Assembly: GCF_036967205.1 (NCBI RefSeq) | Contig: NZ_CP146022.1 | Span: 3,968,001-4,032,000 of the forward strand | DNA length: 64,000 nucleotides | Direction: 5' to 3' | From: Streptomyces sp. Q6 | GTDB taxonomy: Bacteria; Actinomycetota; Actinomycetes; Streptomycetales; Streptomycetaceae | In this document: piece after piece, positions 1 through 7,989 of the stretch | How positions within the stretch are numbered: the stretch's first letter is position 1 | Layout of the letters: each line of letters begins with the position of its first letter | Program-made: the position numbers and the translations under genes | Notes under the pieces: generated by a model | Seen by the model: the letters and a program-made list of their open reading frames with translations, nothing else | Databases searched by the model: none | Told to the model about the DNA's origin: nothing

Positions 1-36
1 GAGGTCGGGGTGCAGGTCGGACGGGATCTGGATCAT
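1..36 (-). CDS. FABP-family (nitrobindin-like) protein, N-terminal fragment
   Basis: Only the first 12 codons are inside the window; the gene runs off the left edge. The visible start, MIQIPSDLHPDL, resembles the conserved N-terminus of the actinobacterial FABP/DUF1794 heme-binding beta-barrel family that sits near the sulfurtransferase gene in Streptomyces. The ATG is at 36. The small membrane ORF at 59-157 lies just upstream on the same strand. The family call rests on 12 residues and gene neighbourhood only. Confidence 0.45.
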   Translation of the reverse strand, partial: MIQIPSDLHPDL

Positions 37-58
37 GGGGAGCTCAATCAGTGGGGAG

Positions 59-157
59 TCAGCGCTGGCCCTGGTACAGCTTCTTCACGGTCAGACCGGC
101 GAAGGCGAGAACGCCGACGCAGACCAGGACAAGAAGGGCTTCGAAGAAGACGGTCAC
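59..157 (-). CDS. 32-aa single-pass membrane peptide
   Basis: A GTG start at 157 is preceded by a good ribosome binding site (GAGGAG, about 9 nt upstream). It gives a 32-residue product that is almost one transmembrane helix (FFEALLVLVCVGVLAFAGL) followed by a basic tail (TVKKLYQGQR). The stop is 22 bases before the start of the FABP-family gene, so the two are probably co-transcribed. I know of no function. The strong RBS and clean membrane topology support a real gene. Confidence 0.6.
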   Translation of the reverse strand: MTVFFEALLVLVCVGVLAFAGLTVKKLYQGQR

Positions 158-201
158 AGCGGATGCTCCTCGGTGAGCGGGATGCGGACAACAGAGCCGG
201 A

Positions 202-222
202 CCCCACTCTAGTCGGGTGGGG
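202..222 (-). terminator. possible terminator hairpin
   Basis: Inverted repeat CCCCAC / GTGGGG with a 9-nt loop, just downstream of the minus-strand gene ending at 253. It has no U-tract, as is usual in Streptomyces. This is a weak call. Confidence 0.3.
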
Positions 223-252
223 CCCGGACCTCTCGGCGAGGTCGCCTCCCGC

Positions 253-1167
253 TCAGCCCAGGAGCTGGTTCTGGAGGGCGACGGTCTGCTGGAAGGGGAT
301 CTTCGGCGTGGTCCCCGCGCCGGACTGCACGACGAGGCCGATCACGTCACCGGCCTGGATGTAGGCCTGGCGCAGCTGTTCCTTGCCGTAGGGCTTCTGC
401 TCGTCGTAGACGTGCAGGGAGGTGAACGGCACCTTGCTGCCCTTGGCCGACCACCCGTAGCTCTCCTCCACGTCCGCCGCGCCCAGCAGGGTGGCGCCGT
501 TGTCCGTGATGGCGTTCAGGTGCTCGCGGGCGAACGCCGAGGTGTTGAAGCGCAGCAGGTAGATACGGGTCCGCGTGCCGTCGGGCATGGTCCAGCCGCG
601 CGCGGCGATCTGCCGCAGGCCGCCTTCCTTCAGGGACGTACGCAGATCTCCGCGGGAGTCCTTGTCGTACGTGTCCACGTAGGTGGCGCCGGGCAGCCAG
701 CCGTCGTCCCCGGCGAGCTTCTTGTCCGCCGTGGCGCCCTTGGGCGCGGGCAGCACGAGCGCGCGGAGGTCGGCGAAGTGCTCCTCGCGGGTGTTCTCCT
801 CGGCGAAGGGATCCGGGGCGCCGGAGGGCAGCGGCGGCCGCTCGATCGTCGGGTACTCCCACCGCCCGTCGCTCTCGGTGGCGAGGCCCGGCAGGTCGCC
901 GCGCTTCTGCTCGGTGACGCCGTACGCGACACCGGCCCCGACCACGCCGAACACGACGACGGCCGCGGTCCAGCGCAGCACGGCCCGCAGCACCCGCCGG
1001 TCCTTCTTCACGGGGACGGGAACGACGAGGCCGGGCGGCTGCTGGCCGTAGGCGGGCGGATACGGGTACGGAGCCGGCTGTGGCGGCACGACACCGAGCT
1101 GCATGGTCGACTCGGGCGCCGTCTCGGGGATCGTCCCCGGAGCCGTCTCGGGCTGCTGCTGGGTCAT
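253..1167 (-). CDS. membrane-anchored hypothetical protein (third gene of overlapping trio)
   Basis: The product is 304 aa. It has a Pro/Gln-rich cytoplasmic N-terminus (residues 1-50), a KKDRR stop signal, one transmembrane helix (about 60-85) and a large extracytoplasmic domain starting with a LRALVLPAP segment. The ATG at 1167 overlaps the stop of the upstream gene by 4 bases (ATGA), so the two are translationally coupled. Layout and C-terminal pattern (…LQNQLL) echo the two upstream genes, suggesting divergent paralogues secreted as a set. I recognise no catalytic motif or named family. Function unknown. Confidence 0.75.
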   Translation of the reverse strand: MTQQQPETAPGTIPETAPESTMQLGVVPPQPAPYPYPPAYGQQPPGLVVPVPVKKDRRVLRAVLRWTAAVVVFGVVGAGVAYGVTEQKRGDLPGLATESDGRWEYPTIERPPLPSGAPDPFAEENTREEHFADLRALVLPAPKGATADKKLAGDDGWLPGATYVDTYDKDSRGDLRTSLKEGGLRQIAARGWTMPDGTRTRIYLLRFNTSAFAREHLNAITDNGATLLGAADVEESYGWSAKGSKVPFTSLHVYDEQKPYGKEQLRQAYIQAGDVIGLVVQSGAGTTPKIPFQQTVALQNQLLG

Positions 1168-1934
1168 ACCGCTTCCCCCCGCGACGTGATGTGGTTGAGC
1201 TGCTGGGCGAGGAGGTCGGCGACGGCCTTGCTGTCGAGCGCCTTGGGGCCGGTGGCGGTGACGGACACCAGGAGGTCGTCCTCGTACGCGCTGCAGATCA
1301 GCAGGTCGAGCTTGGTGTCCTTGTCCCGGGGGCCCAGGAAGCAGTCCGCGTTGCGGTGCCCCTTGATCTTCGGGCCCTTGGTGAGGACGCCGAGCGAGCG
1401 CAGGAACTCCGACTGGAACGCCTTGAGGTCGCGGCCCGCCTGCCGGTTCTGGAGCTGGGCGAGCTGGATCTCGACGACGAGATCGGTGTCCTCGGCGGAG
1501 TAGCTGCGCATCGCCAGGCCCTTGAGCTTGAGCTTGTCGATGGAGCGGCGCTGGGCCTCGCGCTGGCGGGCCGGGAGGTCGTCGCTGCTCTTCTTGAAAC
1601 GGGCCACGGCCTCCTTGCTGCCGATGGCCTTGTCGTTGCCGAACTCGTCGATGTCAGGGCCCGGGACGTAGCCGTCGGGCATCGGCAGCAGCCGCGAGCG
1701 CAGGTCGGACCGGCTCGCGCTGCCGCCCGCGTGCTGCTTCGGCGTCTTCGGCTTGCCCCACACCGAGGTGGAGACCGTGCGGTCGGCGTCCTTCACCTTC
1801 GTGACGGTGACGGCGGCGGCGCCCGCGACGGCGAGCACGACCGCGCAGGCCATGACGACGGCGGGCCAGCGCCGGGGCCGTCGCGGAGCCGTTTCGGGCG
1901 CGACGGCGGGCGGGGGCGGGAACTGGTCGCTCAC
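1164..1934 (-). CDS. membrane-anchored hypothetical protein (second gene of trio)
   Basis: The product is 256 aa, starting at GTG 1934 inside a GTGA overlap with the upstream stop. The reading frame is open further upstream, but the overlap and the MSDQFPPPP start make 1934 the natural start. There is a Pro-rich head, a basic RRPRR patch, one transmembrane helix (about residues 23-45) and an extracellular domain with an LRSRLLPMP segment. The C-terminal part contains two cysteines (NADCFLG, LLICSAY) that could form a disulfide. It resembles lipoprotein-like streptomycete membrane proteins of unknown role. No enzymatic motif is visible. Confidence 0.75.
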   Translation of the reverse strand: MSDQFPPPPAVAPETAPRRPRRWPAVVMACAVVLAVAGAAAVTVTKVKDADRTVSTSVWGKPKTPKQHAGGSASRSDLRSRLLPMPDGYVPGPDIDEFGNDKAIGSKEAVARFKKSSDDLPARQREAQRRSIDKLKLKGLAMRSYSAEDTDLVVEIQLAQLQNRQAGRDLKAFQSEFLRSLGVLTKGPKIKGHRNADCFLGPRDKDTKLDLLICSAYEDDLLVSVTATGPKALDSKAVADLLAQQLNHITSRGEAV

Positions 1935-2743
1935 AGGCGCTCCAACTGCCGCTTGGCGAGATCCATCGCGGTCTTCTTCGGGATGGGCTTGGTGTCGTAG
2001 AACCAGATGTCCATGACGATGTCGCCGGTCGCGGCGAGCGCCCTGGCCTGGTAGAGCGGCAGGTAGCCGGCTTCGGTGCGCGGCTTGTCGAAGACGTAGA
2101 CGCGACCGTTGGAGCTGCCGGGGATCGCCTCGCCCAGATTGCCCGCCCACTCGTTCCCCGCCATGTAGCCCTGCTGTCCGCTGAGGAAGTCGCGGGAGCC
2201 GAGGCCTTGGGCGTCCCGGAACTGGACGAGCTGGACCGAGGTGGCCGACTGCCCCTTCTCCCAGGCGGTCAGCGCGGCCCGCCGGAAGCGGGAGGCGGAG
2301 AAGTCGGCGAACATGTCGTCCGGCGCTTTGAAGTAGTTCGCGTAGGCGTACTGGTCGAGCCAGCCCTGCACGGACTCCGCCTTCTGGGTGCCCGCGGGCC
2401 GGCGGACGAGCAGCTTGCGCAGGTCGCCGTCGGTGCGGACGCGGTGGTCGCGGGTGGCGGAGAGCGGCTCGGGGGCCTTGCCGCCCTTGGCCCGCGCCAC
2501 GTTCTGCTGCGCCAGCGGCGGCAACGCGTCCGGCTCCCGCCCCGCCTGCACCACATACCCCGTGCACACGCCCACGACGACGCCGAGGACGGCGGCGCAG
2601 GCGATCAGGGCGGCGGTGCGGCCGCGGCGCCGGGGGCGGGGCTGCGACTGCGTTTCCTCCTGCTGCGGCAGGGGCGGCAAGGGAGGCAGGGGCATGTCAG
2701 GCGGTGATTCCGGCACGCTTTGTGCGTGTTGTACGTGATCCAA
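1931..2743 (-). CDS. membrane-anchored hypothetical protein (first gene of trio)
   Basis: This is the first gene of a three-gene unit with 4-base overlaps. It has a Pro/Gln-rich head, a basic RPRRRGR segment, one transmembrane helix (AALIACAAVLGVVVGVCTG) and an extracellular domain beginning with a LRKLLVRRP segment. The start is uncertain: TTG at 2743 has a GGGGGA sequence 4-5 nt upstream, while ATG 2695 and GTG 2791 are also in frame. I chose 2743 for the RBS. The family is unknown; the resemblance to the next two genes is in architecture more than sequence. Confidence 0.65.
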   Translation of the reverse strand: MDHVQHAQSVPESPPDMPLPPLPPLPQQEETQSQPRPRRRGRTAALIACAAVLGVVVGVCTGYVVQAGREPDALPPLAQQNVARAKGGKAPEPLSATRDHRVRTDGDLRKLLVRRPAGTQKAESVQGWLDQYAYANYFKAPDDMFADFSASRFRRAALTAWEKGQSATSVQLVQFRDAQGLGSRDFLSGQQGYMAGNEWAGNLGEAIPGSSNGRVYVFDKPRTEAGYLPLYQARALAATGDIVMDIWFYDTKPIPKKTAMDLAKRQLERL

Positions 2744-2873
2744 CGGGTCCCCCCACGGAACTCGAAGCACGGATTCCGTATCCGCGCGCACAGGAGACTC
2801 ACAACAACTGCCTCAGGTTGCACGGAAGTTGGTCACGAATACGACTCGGCCAGTAACGAAAAGCACCAACCGG

Positions 2874-3134
2874 TCAACGCGGGCGCTTCTTCCCGTCGAT
2901 CTCGTCCCACCACTCGTCCGACTCAGGGTCACCGGACGGGTCGTCCCACCACCGGTCGTCCGGGCCGCGCCGGTTCGCGACGATCGCGGCGACGGGCGGG
3001 ATGACCATGGCGACGACACACATGGCGACGGCGGCGGGGACGGACCAGAGGCGAACGACGCCCCACGCCAGGACGAAGAGGGCGATGCAGACGCCCATCA
3101 TGGCGAAGTAGAGATGCTTTCGCCGCGCGTACAT
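2874..3134 (-). CDS. small two-helix membrane protein, DUF3099-like
   Basis: The product is 86 aa starting at MYARRKH. It has two hydrophobic helices (about 8-28 and 32-52) separated by a short turn, then an acidic, Trp-rich tail (RWWDD, DEWWDE) ending in KKRPR. This matches what I remember of small actinobacterial DUF3099-type proteins found beside the sulfurtransferase cluster. A GGAGG lies only one base before the ATG at 3134, so initiation may be atypical. The longer frame (to 3194) is less likely. Role unknown. Confidence 0.65.
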   Translation of the reverse strand: MYARRKHLYFAMMGVCIALFVLAWGVVRLWSVPAAVAMCVVAMVIPPVAAIVANRRGPDDRWWDDPSGDPESDEWWDEIDGKKRPR

Positions 3135-3254
3135 GCCTCCAGCGTAAGCCTGCGGGCAAGCCGAAGGACCGCACCCCGTACCAGTGGCGTCCAACCCCCG
3201 GGGGTGCGGCCCTTCAGCCGTTCATACGTGGTCGGCGACCACGTCACCGACCGC

Positions 3255-3542
3255 TCAGACGGCGATCGCTACCTCCGCGAGCCCGCCCGTCTGGGCGACG
3301 ACCGTGCGGTCCGCCGTACCGCCGGGGACCAGGGCGCGCAGCGTCCACGTGCCCTCGGCCGCGTAGAAGCGGAACTGGCCCGTGGCCGAGGTGGGGACCT
3401 CGGCGGTGAACTCGCCGGTCGAGTCCAGGAGACGGACGTAGCCCGTCACCGGCTCGCCGTCACGCGTGACCTGACCCTGGATGGTGGTCTCGCCGGGCTT
3501 GATCGTCGAGGCGTCGGGGCCGCCGGCCTTCGCTCCACACAT
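3255..3542 (-). CDS. DUF1416 domain protein
   Basis: The product is 95 aa and starts with MCGAKAGG, a typical opening for DUF1416. The rest is a transthyretin-like beta-sandwich pattern (GQVTRDGEPVTGYVRLLD, then FRFYAAEGTWTLRAL). It follows cysA by 31 bases on the same strand, and this pairing is conserved in actinobacteria, so it probably serves sulfur metabolism. Cys2 is conserved and might carry or sense sulfur, but that is inference. The exact biochemical role is not established. Confidence 0.85.
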   Translation of the reverse strand: MCGAKAGGPDASTIKPGETTIQGQVTRDGEPVTGYVRLLDSTGEFTAEVPTSATGQFRFYAAEGTWTLRALVPGGTADRTVVAQTGGLAEVAIAV

Positions 3543-3573
3543 GCTGAACTCCTAGAAGAAAAGGGCGGGTTGC

Positions 3574-4419
3574 TTACTTGTTGGCGCCGAGCTCGATCGG
3601 CACGCCGACCAGCGAGCCGTACTCGGTCCACGAGCCGTCGTAGTTCTTGACGTTCTCGACGCCGAGCAGCTCGTGCAGCACGAACCAGGTGAGCGCCGAG
3701 CGCTCACCGATACGGCAGTACGCGATGGAGTCCTTGGCCAGGTCGACCTGCTCCGCGGCGTACAGCTCCTTCAGGTCCTCGTCCGACTTGAAGGTGCCGT
3801 CGTCGTTGGCGTTCTTCGACCACGGGATGTTGCGGGCGGACGGGACGTGGCCCGGACGCTGCGACTGCTCCTGCGGGAGGTGGGCCGGGGCGAGCAGCTT
3901 GCCACTGAACTCGTCGGGCGAGCGCACGTCGACCAGGTTCTGGTTGCCGATCGCGTTGACGACGTCGTCGCGGAAGGCGCGGATCGACGTGTCCTGCGGC
4001 TGGGCCTTGTACTGCGTGGCCGGGCGGTTGGGGACCTGCGAGCCGTCGACCAGGTCGCGGGAGTCGAGCTCCCACTTCTTGCGGCCGCCGTCGAGGAGCT
4101 TGACGTCCTGGTGGCCGTAGAGCTTGAAGTACCAGTACGCGTACGAGGCGAACCAGTTGTTGTTGCCGCCGTAGAGGACGACGGTCGTGTCGTTGGCGAT
4201 GCCCTTCTTCGACAGCAGCTCCTCGAAGCCGGCCTGGTCGATGAAGTCGCGACGGACCGGGTCCTGGAGGTCCTTGGTCCAGTCGATGCGGATCGCGTTC
4301 TTGATGTGGTTCTTCTCGTACGCGGACGTGTCCTCGTCGACCTCGACGATCGCCACGTTGTCGTTGTCGAGGTTGGCCTCGACCCAATCGGCGTCTACCA
4401 GGACGTCGCTGCGGCTCAT
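3574..4419 (-). CDS. cysA: thiosulfate sulfurtransferase (rhodanese)
   Basis: The product is 281 aa, a two-domain rhodanese. The N-terminal domain is structural (DADWVEANLDNDNVAIVEVD, residues 4-130). The C-terminal catalytic domain has the VDVRSPDEFSGK motif and the active-site loop CRIGERS with Cys235, which accepts sulfane sulfur. This is the loop type of actinobacterial CysA-like enzymes. The start at ATG 4419 has GGAGGA 8 nt upstream; the in-frame codons further 5' lack this. It heads a unit with the DUF1416 gene and is preceded by a short Cys-containing leader ORF at 4535-4615, suggesting control by cysteine or sulfur supply. Confidence 0.93.
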   Translation of the reverse strand: MSRSDVLVDADWVEANLDNDNVAIVEVDEDTSAYEKNHIKNAIRIDWTKDLQDPVRRDFIDQAGFEELLSKKGIANDTTVVLYGGNNNWFASYAYWYFKLYGHQDVKLLDGGRKKWELDSRDLVDGSQVPNRPATQYKAQPQDTSIRAFRDDVVNAIGNQNLVDVRSPDEFSGKLLAPAHLPQEQSQRPGHVPSARNIPWSKNANDDGTFKSDEDLKELYAAEQVDLAKDSIAYCRIGERSALTWFVLHELLGVENVKNYDGSWTEYGSLVGVPIELGANK

Positions 4420-4534
4420 GCTGTGTTCCTCCGGGGCAGTTGCGGGGGCATGCGGAAGGGGTGTGCGCACGGGTGCGCGGCCGGCCCCGAGTCGTCTCGA
4501 GGGGCCTGCTGGAGGCGGGGGTTGACCGTCCCGC

Positions 4535-4615
4535 TCAGACGGTGCGACAGAGCATGGCGGCGACGCGGCACAGGTCTACTGCCCGCCGCTTCGTGAGATC
4601 CGCCTGTCGCTGCAT
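4535..4615 (-). CDS. Cys-containing leader peptide upstream of cysA
   Basis: A 26-codon ORF ends in TGA 116 bases before the cysA start. The peptide contains LTKRRAVDLCRVAAMLCR with two Cys codons near its end. This matches the 'putative leader peptide' family seen upstream of sulfur-assimilation and sulfurtransferase genes in actinobacteria, which is thought to work by ribosome-mediated attenuation at Cys codons. No clear Shine-Dalgarno sequence precedes ATG 4615, so translation may be leaderless or weak. The role for this copy is inferred from position and sequence similarity. Confidence 0.8.
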   Translation of the reverse strand: MQRQADLTKRRAVDLCRVAAMLCRTV

Positions 4616-4819
4616 GACACCGATCGTAAGGACGCATCGGCGGCCGTGTCACCGGCGTGTCGGATGATGAGACGCGATCGTCCACGATCCGAGATGGATC
4701 ACGCCGAGAAGCCCGTCCCGTCGAACCCCGGGCCCGCTGTGGCTCCGCTCACTTCTGCTGGGCGGACGGCGCCGTCTCGTATCGCGGACAACGCCGGTCC
4801 CGAGCCCTCACGGTCCGTC

Positions 4820-5548
4820 CTACCCGACCAGGTCGAGGTCGGAACCCTTCACCGAGATCTCGACGCCGTCCGTGCCCGCCTGCACCTTGTCCAGCTTGAT
4901 GCCGGCGGGCAGGTCGTCGATGGCCTGCTGGAAGTCGATGACCCCGCGGACCCGGCCCTCGGCCAGGTCGAACGCGCCCACCTTCGGCAGGCTGTCGGCG
5001 CGGGCCGAGACCTTGCCGTCGGTGACCTTGACGGAGCTGAGGACGTGCGGGCGCAGCGTGCCGAGCGGCGTCTTCACGGCGATCGTCACCTTGACCTTGT
5101 CGCCGCCGCCGTAGGTGAGGCCGTCGATCGACGCGGTGACGCCGGGGGCGACCTCGGCGGGCTCCTGCTGCTTCACGGCCTTGAGCAGCTCGTCGTAGGA
5201 GATGAGGGCGGTGCCGGTGGCCGACTCGGCGGTGGCGGAGCTGTAGCTGCTGTCGAACGTGACGCCGTGCATCTCGGCCTTCAGATCGGCGATCCGGATC
5301 GAGTCCGAGCCGCTCTTGGCCTCGTAGTCCTGGATGCCGATCTCCACGTCGTCCAGGGTGCCGCCGGCGACCTGGGTCAGGAACGGGAAGCCGTTGATCG
5401 ACACGTCCGGGGTGCTCGCCAGCCCCTCGCTCGTGCGGATCTTGTCGGCGGCCTTGTCCTCGGCGAAGTGGACCGCGACGCGGTCGGCGATCACGAAGAG
5501 GCCGCCGACGATGACGACGAAGATCAGCAGTATTCGCAGTGCGCGCAT
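4820..5548 (-). CDS. DUF2993 (LmeA-type) secreted/anchored protein
   Basis: The product is 242 aa. It starts with a signal-anchor helix (LRILLIFVVIVGGLFVIA), followed by the DUF2993 hallmark: an amphipathic stretch ending in VSINGFPFLTQ and a VEIGIQDYEA repeat-like beta region. DUF2993 proteins are related to mycobacterial LmeA, a periplasmic phospholipid-binding protein linked to lipoglycan assembly. The start ATG 5548 is the first codon of the hydrophobic helix. A second DUF2993 gene with the same GFPFLTQ motif lies at 13816-15060. It is probably monocistronic. Confidence 0.85.
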   Translation of the reverse strand: MRALRILLIFVVIVGGLFVIADRVAVHFAEDKAADKIRTSEGLASTPDVSINGFPFLTQVAGGTLDDVEIGIQDYEAKSGSDSIRIADLKAEMHGVTFDSSYSSATAESATGTALISYDELLKAVKQQEPAEVAPGVTASIDGLTYGGGDKVKVTIAVKTPLGTLRPHVLSSVKVTDGKVSARADSLPKVGAFDLAEGRVRGVIDFQQAIDDLPAGIKLDKVQAGTDGVEISVKGSDLDLVG

Positions 5549-5642
5549 GGCCTGGAGGCTCCCCCACGTCCGGTGTCCCCCGGCAGCCCTGTGGTCCCCC
5601 GGCCGGGAGTGCTTCTGGTCGCGAGCGTACGTGGACGGGGGC

Positions 5643-5674
5643 GGTGACAGCTCCCCGCACAGGGAGTTGTCACC
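5643..5674 (-). terminator. terminator hairpin after the MoaD/membrane-protein operon
   Basis: A 13-bp stem (GGTGACAGCTCCC / GGGAGTTGTCACC, one G-U type position) has a 6-nt loop. It lies between the stop of the upstream minus-strand gene (5720) and the start of the DUF2993 gene (5548). It could terminate the upstream operon or act as an operator for the DUF2993 gene. Confidence 0.55.
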
Positions 5675-5719
5675 AAGTTGTCGATCAGCGGTTCGAGCCC
5701 CCGCAGCACGGACCCGCCG

Positions 5720-6853
5720 CTACGCGAACGCCCGGCCCAGGACGTAGACCGCGGGAGCCGCGGCGGCCAGCGGCAGCGCCACGCCCGCCGTCATGTGGAC
5801 GAAGCGGGACGGGTAGTCGTACGAGGCCGCGCGGTGGCCGATCAGGGCGCAGACCGCGGCGCCGAGGCCGAGGAGCGCGCCGTTCGAACCGAGCCCGGTC
5901 ATGCCGCCGACGGCGATCCCCGCACCGGCGGCGGCCGCCAGGGACACGATGACGGACGCGGGCGTCGGCAGCGGCAGGGCGCGGGCCACGATCGCGACCG
6001 CCACGGACACCGCGCCGACCGACACCGCGTCCGGCTCGGCCGCCAGGTGGCCGGTCGCCATGATCGCGAGCGCCGCCGAGGCGACCGTCGCCATCAGGCC
6101 GTACATCCGCTCGTCCGGCGAGGCGTGCGAGCGCAGCTGGAGGACCAGGGTGAGCAGGACCCAGACGCCCAGCGTGCCGAGGATCGCGGCGGGACCGTGC
6201 TCCCGGCCCGCCGCGAGCAGCGCCACGTCCGCGACCACGCCGCCCGCGAAGGCGAGCACGATGCCCTGCCGCGCGGGCCACATCCCGTTGAGCCGGAACC
6301 AGCCCGCGGCCGTGACGGCCTGGAGGATCAGGAGCGGGATCACCAGCGCGTACGAGCCGATCGCGGCGCCGCCCGCGAGCAGCAGGCCGAGGAGCGCGGT
6401 GAGCGCGGCGGGCTGCATGCCCGGCTCGATGACCGGCGAACGGCCCTCGGCACGCGCGCGCTGCGCGTCGGTGACCCGGGTGTTGCCGGTGACGGTGGCG
6501 GGCCCGTAGGCGGGCTCACCGGCCGGAACGACGGGCTCGGCGGCCACGGGCTGCGGCTGCGGCTGGACCTGCGGCTGGGGCTGCGGCTGCGGCTCGTACG
6601 ACGCCCACTGCTGCTGGTGCTGGTTCTGGTGCTGCTGGTCCTGGCCCTGCGGCGGCAGATACGCCTGGGAGACGGGCGCCTGCGCGGGCTGCACCTGCGT
6701 GTCCCACGTCTGCGCCTGCCACTGCTGGGTCTGCGGCGCGTCGTAGTCGTAGTGCTGCCGCGCCTGGGCCTGAGCCTGCTGCGCCTGCTGCCCGTACGGG
6801 TCGTAGGGCTGCCCGTACTGGTCGTACTGCGGATACTGCTGGTTGTCGCTCAT
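5720..6853 (-). CDS. Q/Y-rich multi-pass membrane protein
   Basis: The product is 377 aa. The first 130 residues are low-complexity, rich in Gln, Tyr and Pro (QYDQYGQPYDPYGQQ, repeated PQPQ). The remainder holds about eight transmembrane segments packed with Ala and Gly. The start ATG 6853 is chosen because AGGAGG lies 9 nt upstream; GTG 6862 overlaps that RBS. It directly follows the moaD-like gene and the hydrolase gene in one minus-strand unit. The family is a streptomycete membrane protein without assigned function; the Q-rich head may mediate protein contacts. Confidence 0.8.
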   Translation of the reverse strand: MSDNQQYPQYDQYGQPYDPYGQQAQQAQAQARQHYDYDAPQTQQWQAQTWDTQVQPAQAPVSQAYLPPQGQDQQHQNQHQQQWASYEPQPQPQPQVQPQPQPVAAEPVVPAGEPAYGPATVTGNTRVTDAQRARAEGRSPVIEPGMQPAALTALLGLLLAGGAAIGSYALVIPLLILQAVTAAGWFRLNGMWPARQGIVLAFAGGVVADVALLAAGREHGPAAILGTLGVWVLLTLVLQLRSHASPDERMYGLMATVASAALAIMATGHLAAEPDAVSVGAVSVAVAIVARALPLPTPASVIVSLAAAAGAGIAVGGMTGLGSNGALLGLGAAVCALIGHRAASYDYPSRFVHMTAGVALPLAAAAPAVYVLGRAFA

Positions 6854-6858
6854 CGGGG

Positions 6859-7113
6859 TCACCCTCCTGCGAACGGCGGGAGCACCTCGACCGTGCCGCC
6901 CTCGGCAAGCCGTACCGTCTCATGTTCCCGGGTACCCACGGGATCGCCGTCGACCAGGAACGACGAACGTTGCAGGACACGCACCAGGTCACCGGGGTGT
7001 CGCGTGCGGACCCCGGCCAGGGCGGCGGCCAGCGTCTCGGCGTCGTACGGTTCCTCCGCGATGCCGGCGGCAGCCTTGGCCGCAGCCCAGTAGCGGATCG
7101 TGCCTCGCGCCAT
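6859..7113 (-). CDS. MoaD/ThiS-family small sulfur-carrier-like protein
   Basis: The product is 84 aa with the ubiquitin-like MoaD pattern: TIRYWAAAKAAAG at the start, TLAAALAGVRTRHP mid-way, and a C-terminal tail PPFAGG. The terminal Gly-Gly is the residue pair that is adenylated and thiocarboxylated in MoaD/ThiS/CysO carriers. The protein is therefore likely a sulfur carrier for molybdopterin or another thio-transfer. No moaE or E1-like partner is visible nearby, so the acceptor pathway is open. The gene follows the hydrolase by 30 bases and overlaps the region of the next gene's RBS. Confidence 0.8.
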   Translation of the reverse strand: MARGTIRYWAAAKAAAGIAEEPYDAETLAAALAGVRTRHPGDLVRVLQRSSFLVDGDPVGTREHETVRLAEGGTVEVLPPFAGG

Positions 7114-7143
7114 GCTCCCGGCTCCTCTCAGTGGTGCGGCGTC

Positions 7144-7968
7144 CTATTGTGCGGCAACCGCCGCGACGGCCCACGCCCCGATCCTGCCGAGCAGGTCGTC
7201 GCTCGCCGCGTGCTCCGCGTGCCCCATCCCCGGCTCCAGCCACAGCTCGGCGCCGCCCTCCGCGGCGCCGGCCAGCATCCGCGGATGGTCGACGGGGAAG
7301 TACGGGTCGCGGTCGCCGTGCACCACGAGCAGCGGGGTCGGCGCGATCAGCGGGACCGACTCGACCGGCGAGAGCGGGATCGGGTCCCAGTCGTAGGGCT
7401 GGATCCGGGTACGCAGCCCGAGCCGCCCCACCATCCGCCCCGAACGCCGCGTCACCACCCAGTGCAGCCGCCGCATCGGAGCCGTCCCGCGGTAGAACCA
7501 GCGGGCCGGAGCGCTCACCGCCACGACGGCGTCCGTGCGCGCTTCCGTGCGCCCCCTGTGCAACGCCGCGTGCCGCAGCACCACCGAACCACCCATCGAA
7601 AACCCGACCGTCACCACGCGCGCGTGGCCGAGCGAACGCGCCCAGGCCACGGCCGCCGCGAGATCGAGCACCTCCCGGTCGCCGACGGTCGACCGCCCGC
7701 CGGACCGCCCGTGCCCCCGGAACGAGAACGTGACCACGGCCGCACGCTGCGCGAACACCCTTGCCGCGCGCCGCACATGAGGCCGCTCCAGATCCCCGGT
7801 GAACCCGTGCGCGAGCACGATCACCGGGGCGTCGGGACCGCCGGGACCGGGGTCGTACGCGGCGTCGACGAGGACGTCGTCCTGTGTCCGAAGCATCACG
7901 CGTCGTCGCCGTTCAGTGATCGGCCGCACAGAAGATCCATGTTCGTCACCTGCCGGACCCCAACTCAT
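7144..7968 (-). CDS. alpha/beta hydrolase
   Basis: The product is up to 274 aa with a complete alpha/beta hydrolase signature. It has the oxyanion HGFTGD, the nucleophile elbow GFSMGG (Ser124 in this numbering), the acid loop VVHGDRDPYFP and the catalytic His in GMGHAEHA. It resembles small soluble esterase/dienelactone-hydrolase-like proteins, and its substrate is unknown. The start could be ATG 7968 or GTG 7929 (VRPITERR); neither has a strong RBS. It diverges from glnR, with which it shares the 7969-8145 control region, and heads a unit with the moaD-like gene. Confidence 0.85.
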   Translation of the reverse strand: MSWGPAGDEHGSSVRPITERRRRVMLRTQDDVLVDAAYDPGPGGPDAPVIVLAHGFTGDLERPHVRRAARVFAQRAAVVTFSFRGHGRSGGRSTVGDREVLDLAAAVAWARSLGHARVVTVGFSMGGSVVLRHAALHRGRTEARTDAVVAVSAPARWFYRGTAPMRRLHWVVTRRSGRMVGRLGLRTRIQPYDWDPIPLSPVESVPLIAPTPLLVVHGDRDPYFPVDHPRMLAGAAEGGAELWLEPGMGHAEHAASDDLLGRIGAWAVAAVAAQ

Positions 7969-7974
7969 GTGGGC

Positions 7975-7980
7975 TATTCT
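7975..7980 (+). promoter_or_regulatory. possible -10 box (TATTCT) upstream of glnR
   Basis: TATTCT would place a transcript start about at 7986, only a few bases before the hairpin at 7990. The matching -35 is weak (TGCCGG region). Confidence 0.35.
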
Positions 7981-7989
7981 GCTGGGCAG

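Noticed and set aside
10-1503. Long plus-strand ORFs opposite the minus-strand genes (497 aa and many similar)
   Set aside because: High-GC streptomycete genes give long open antisense frames. These have Arg/Gly/Ala-rich nonsense composition and no RBS or domains.
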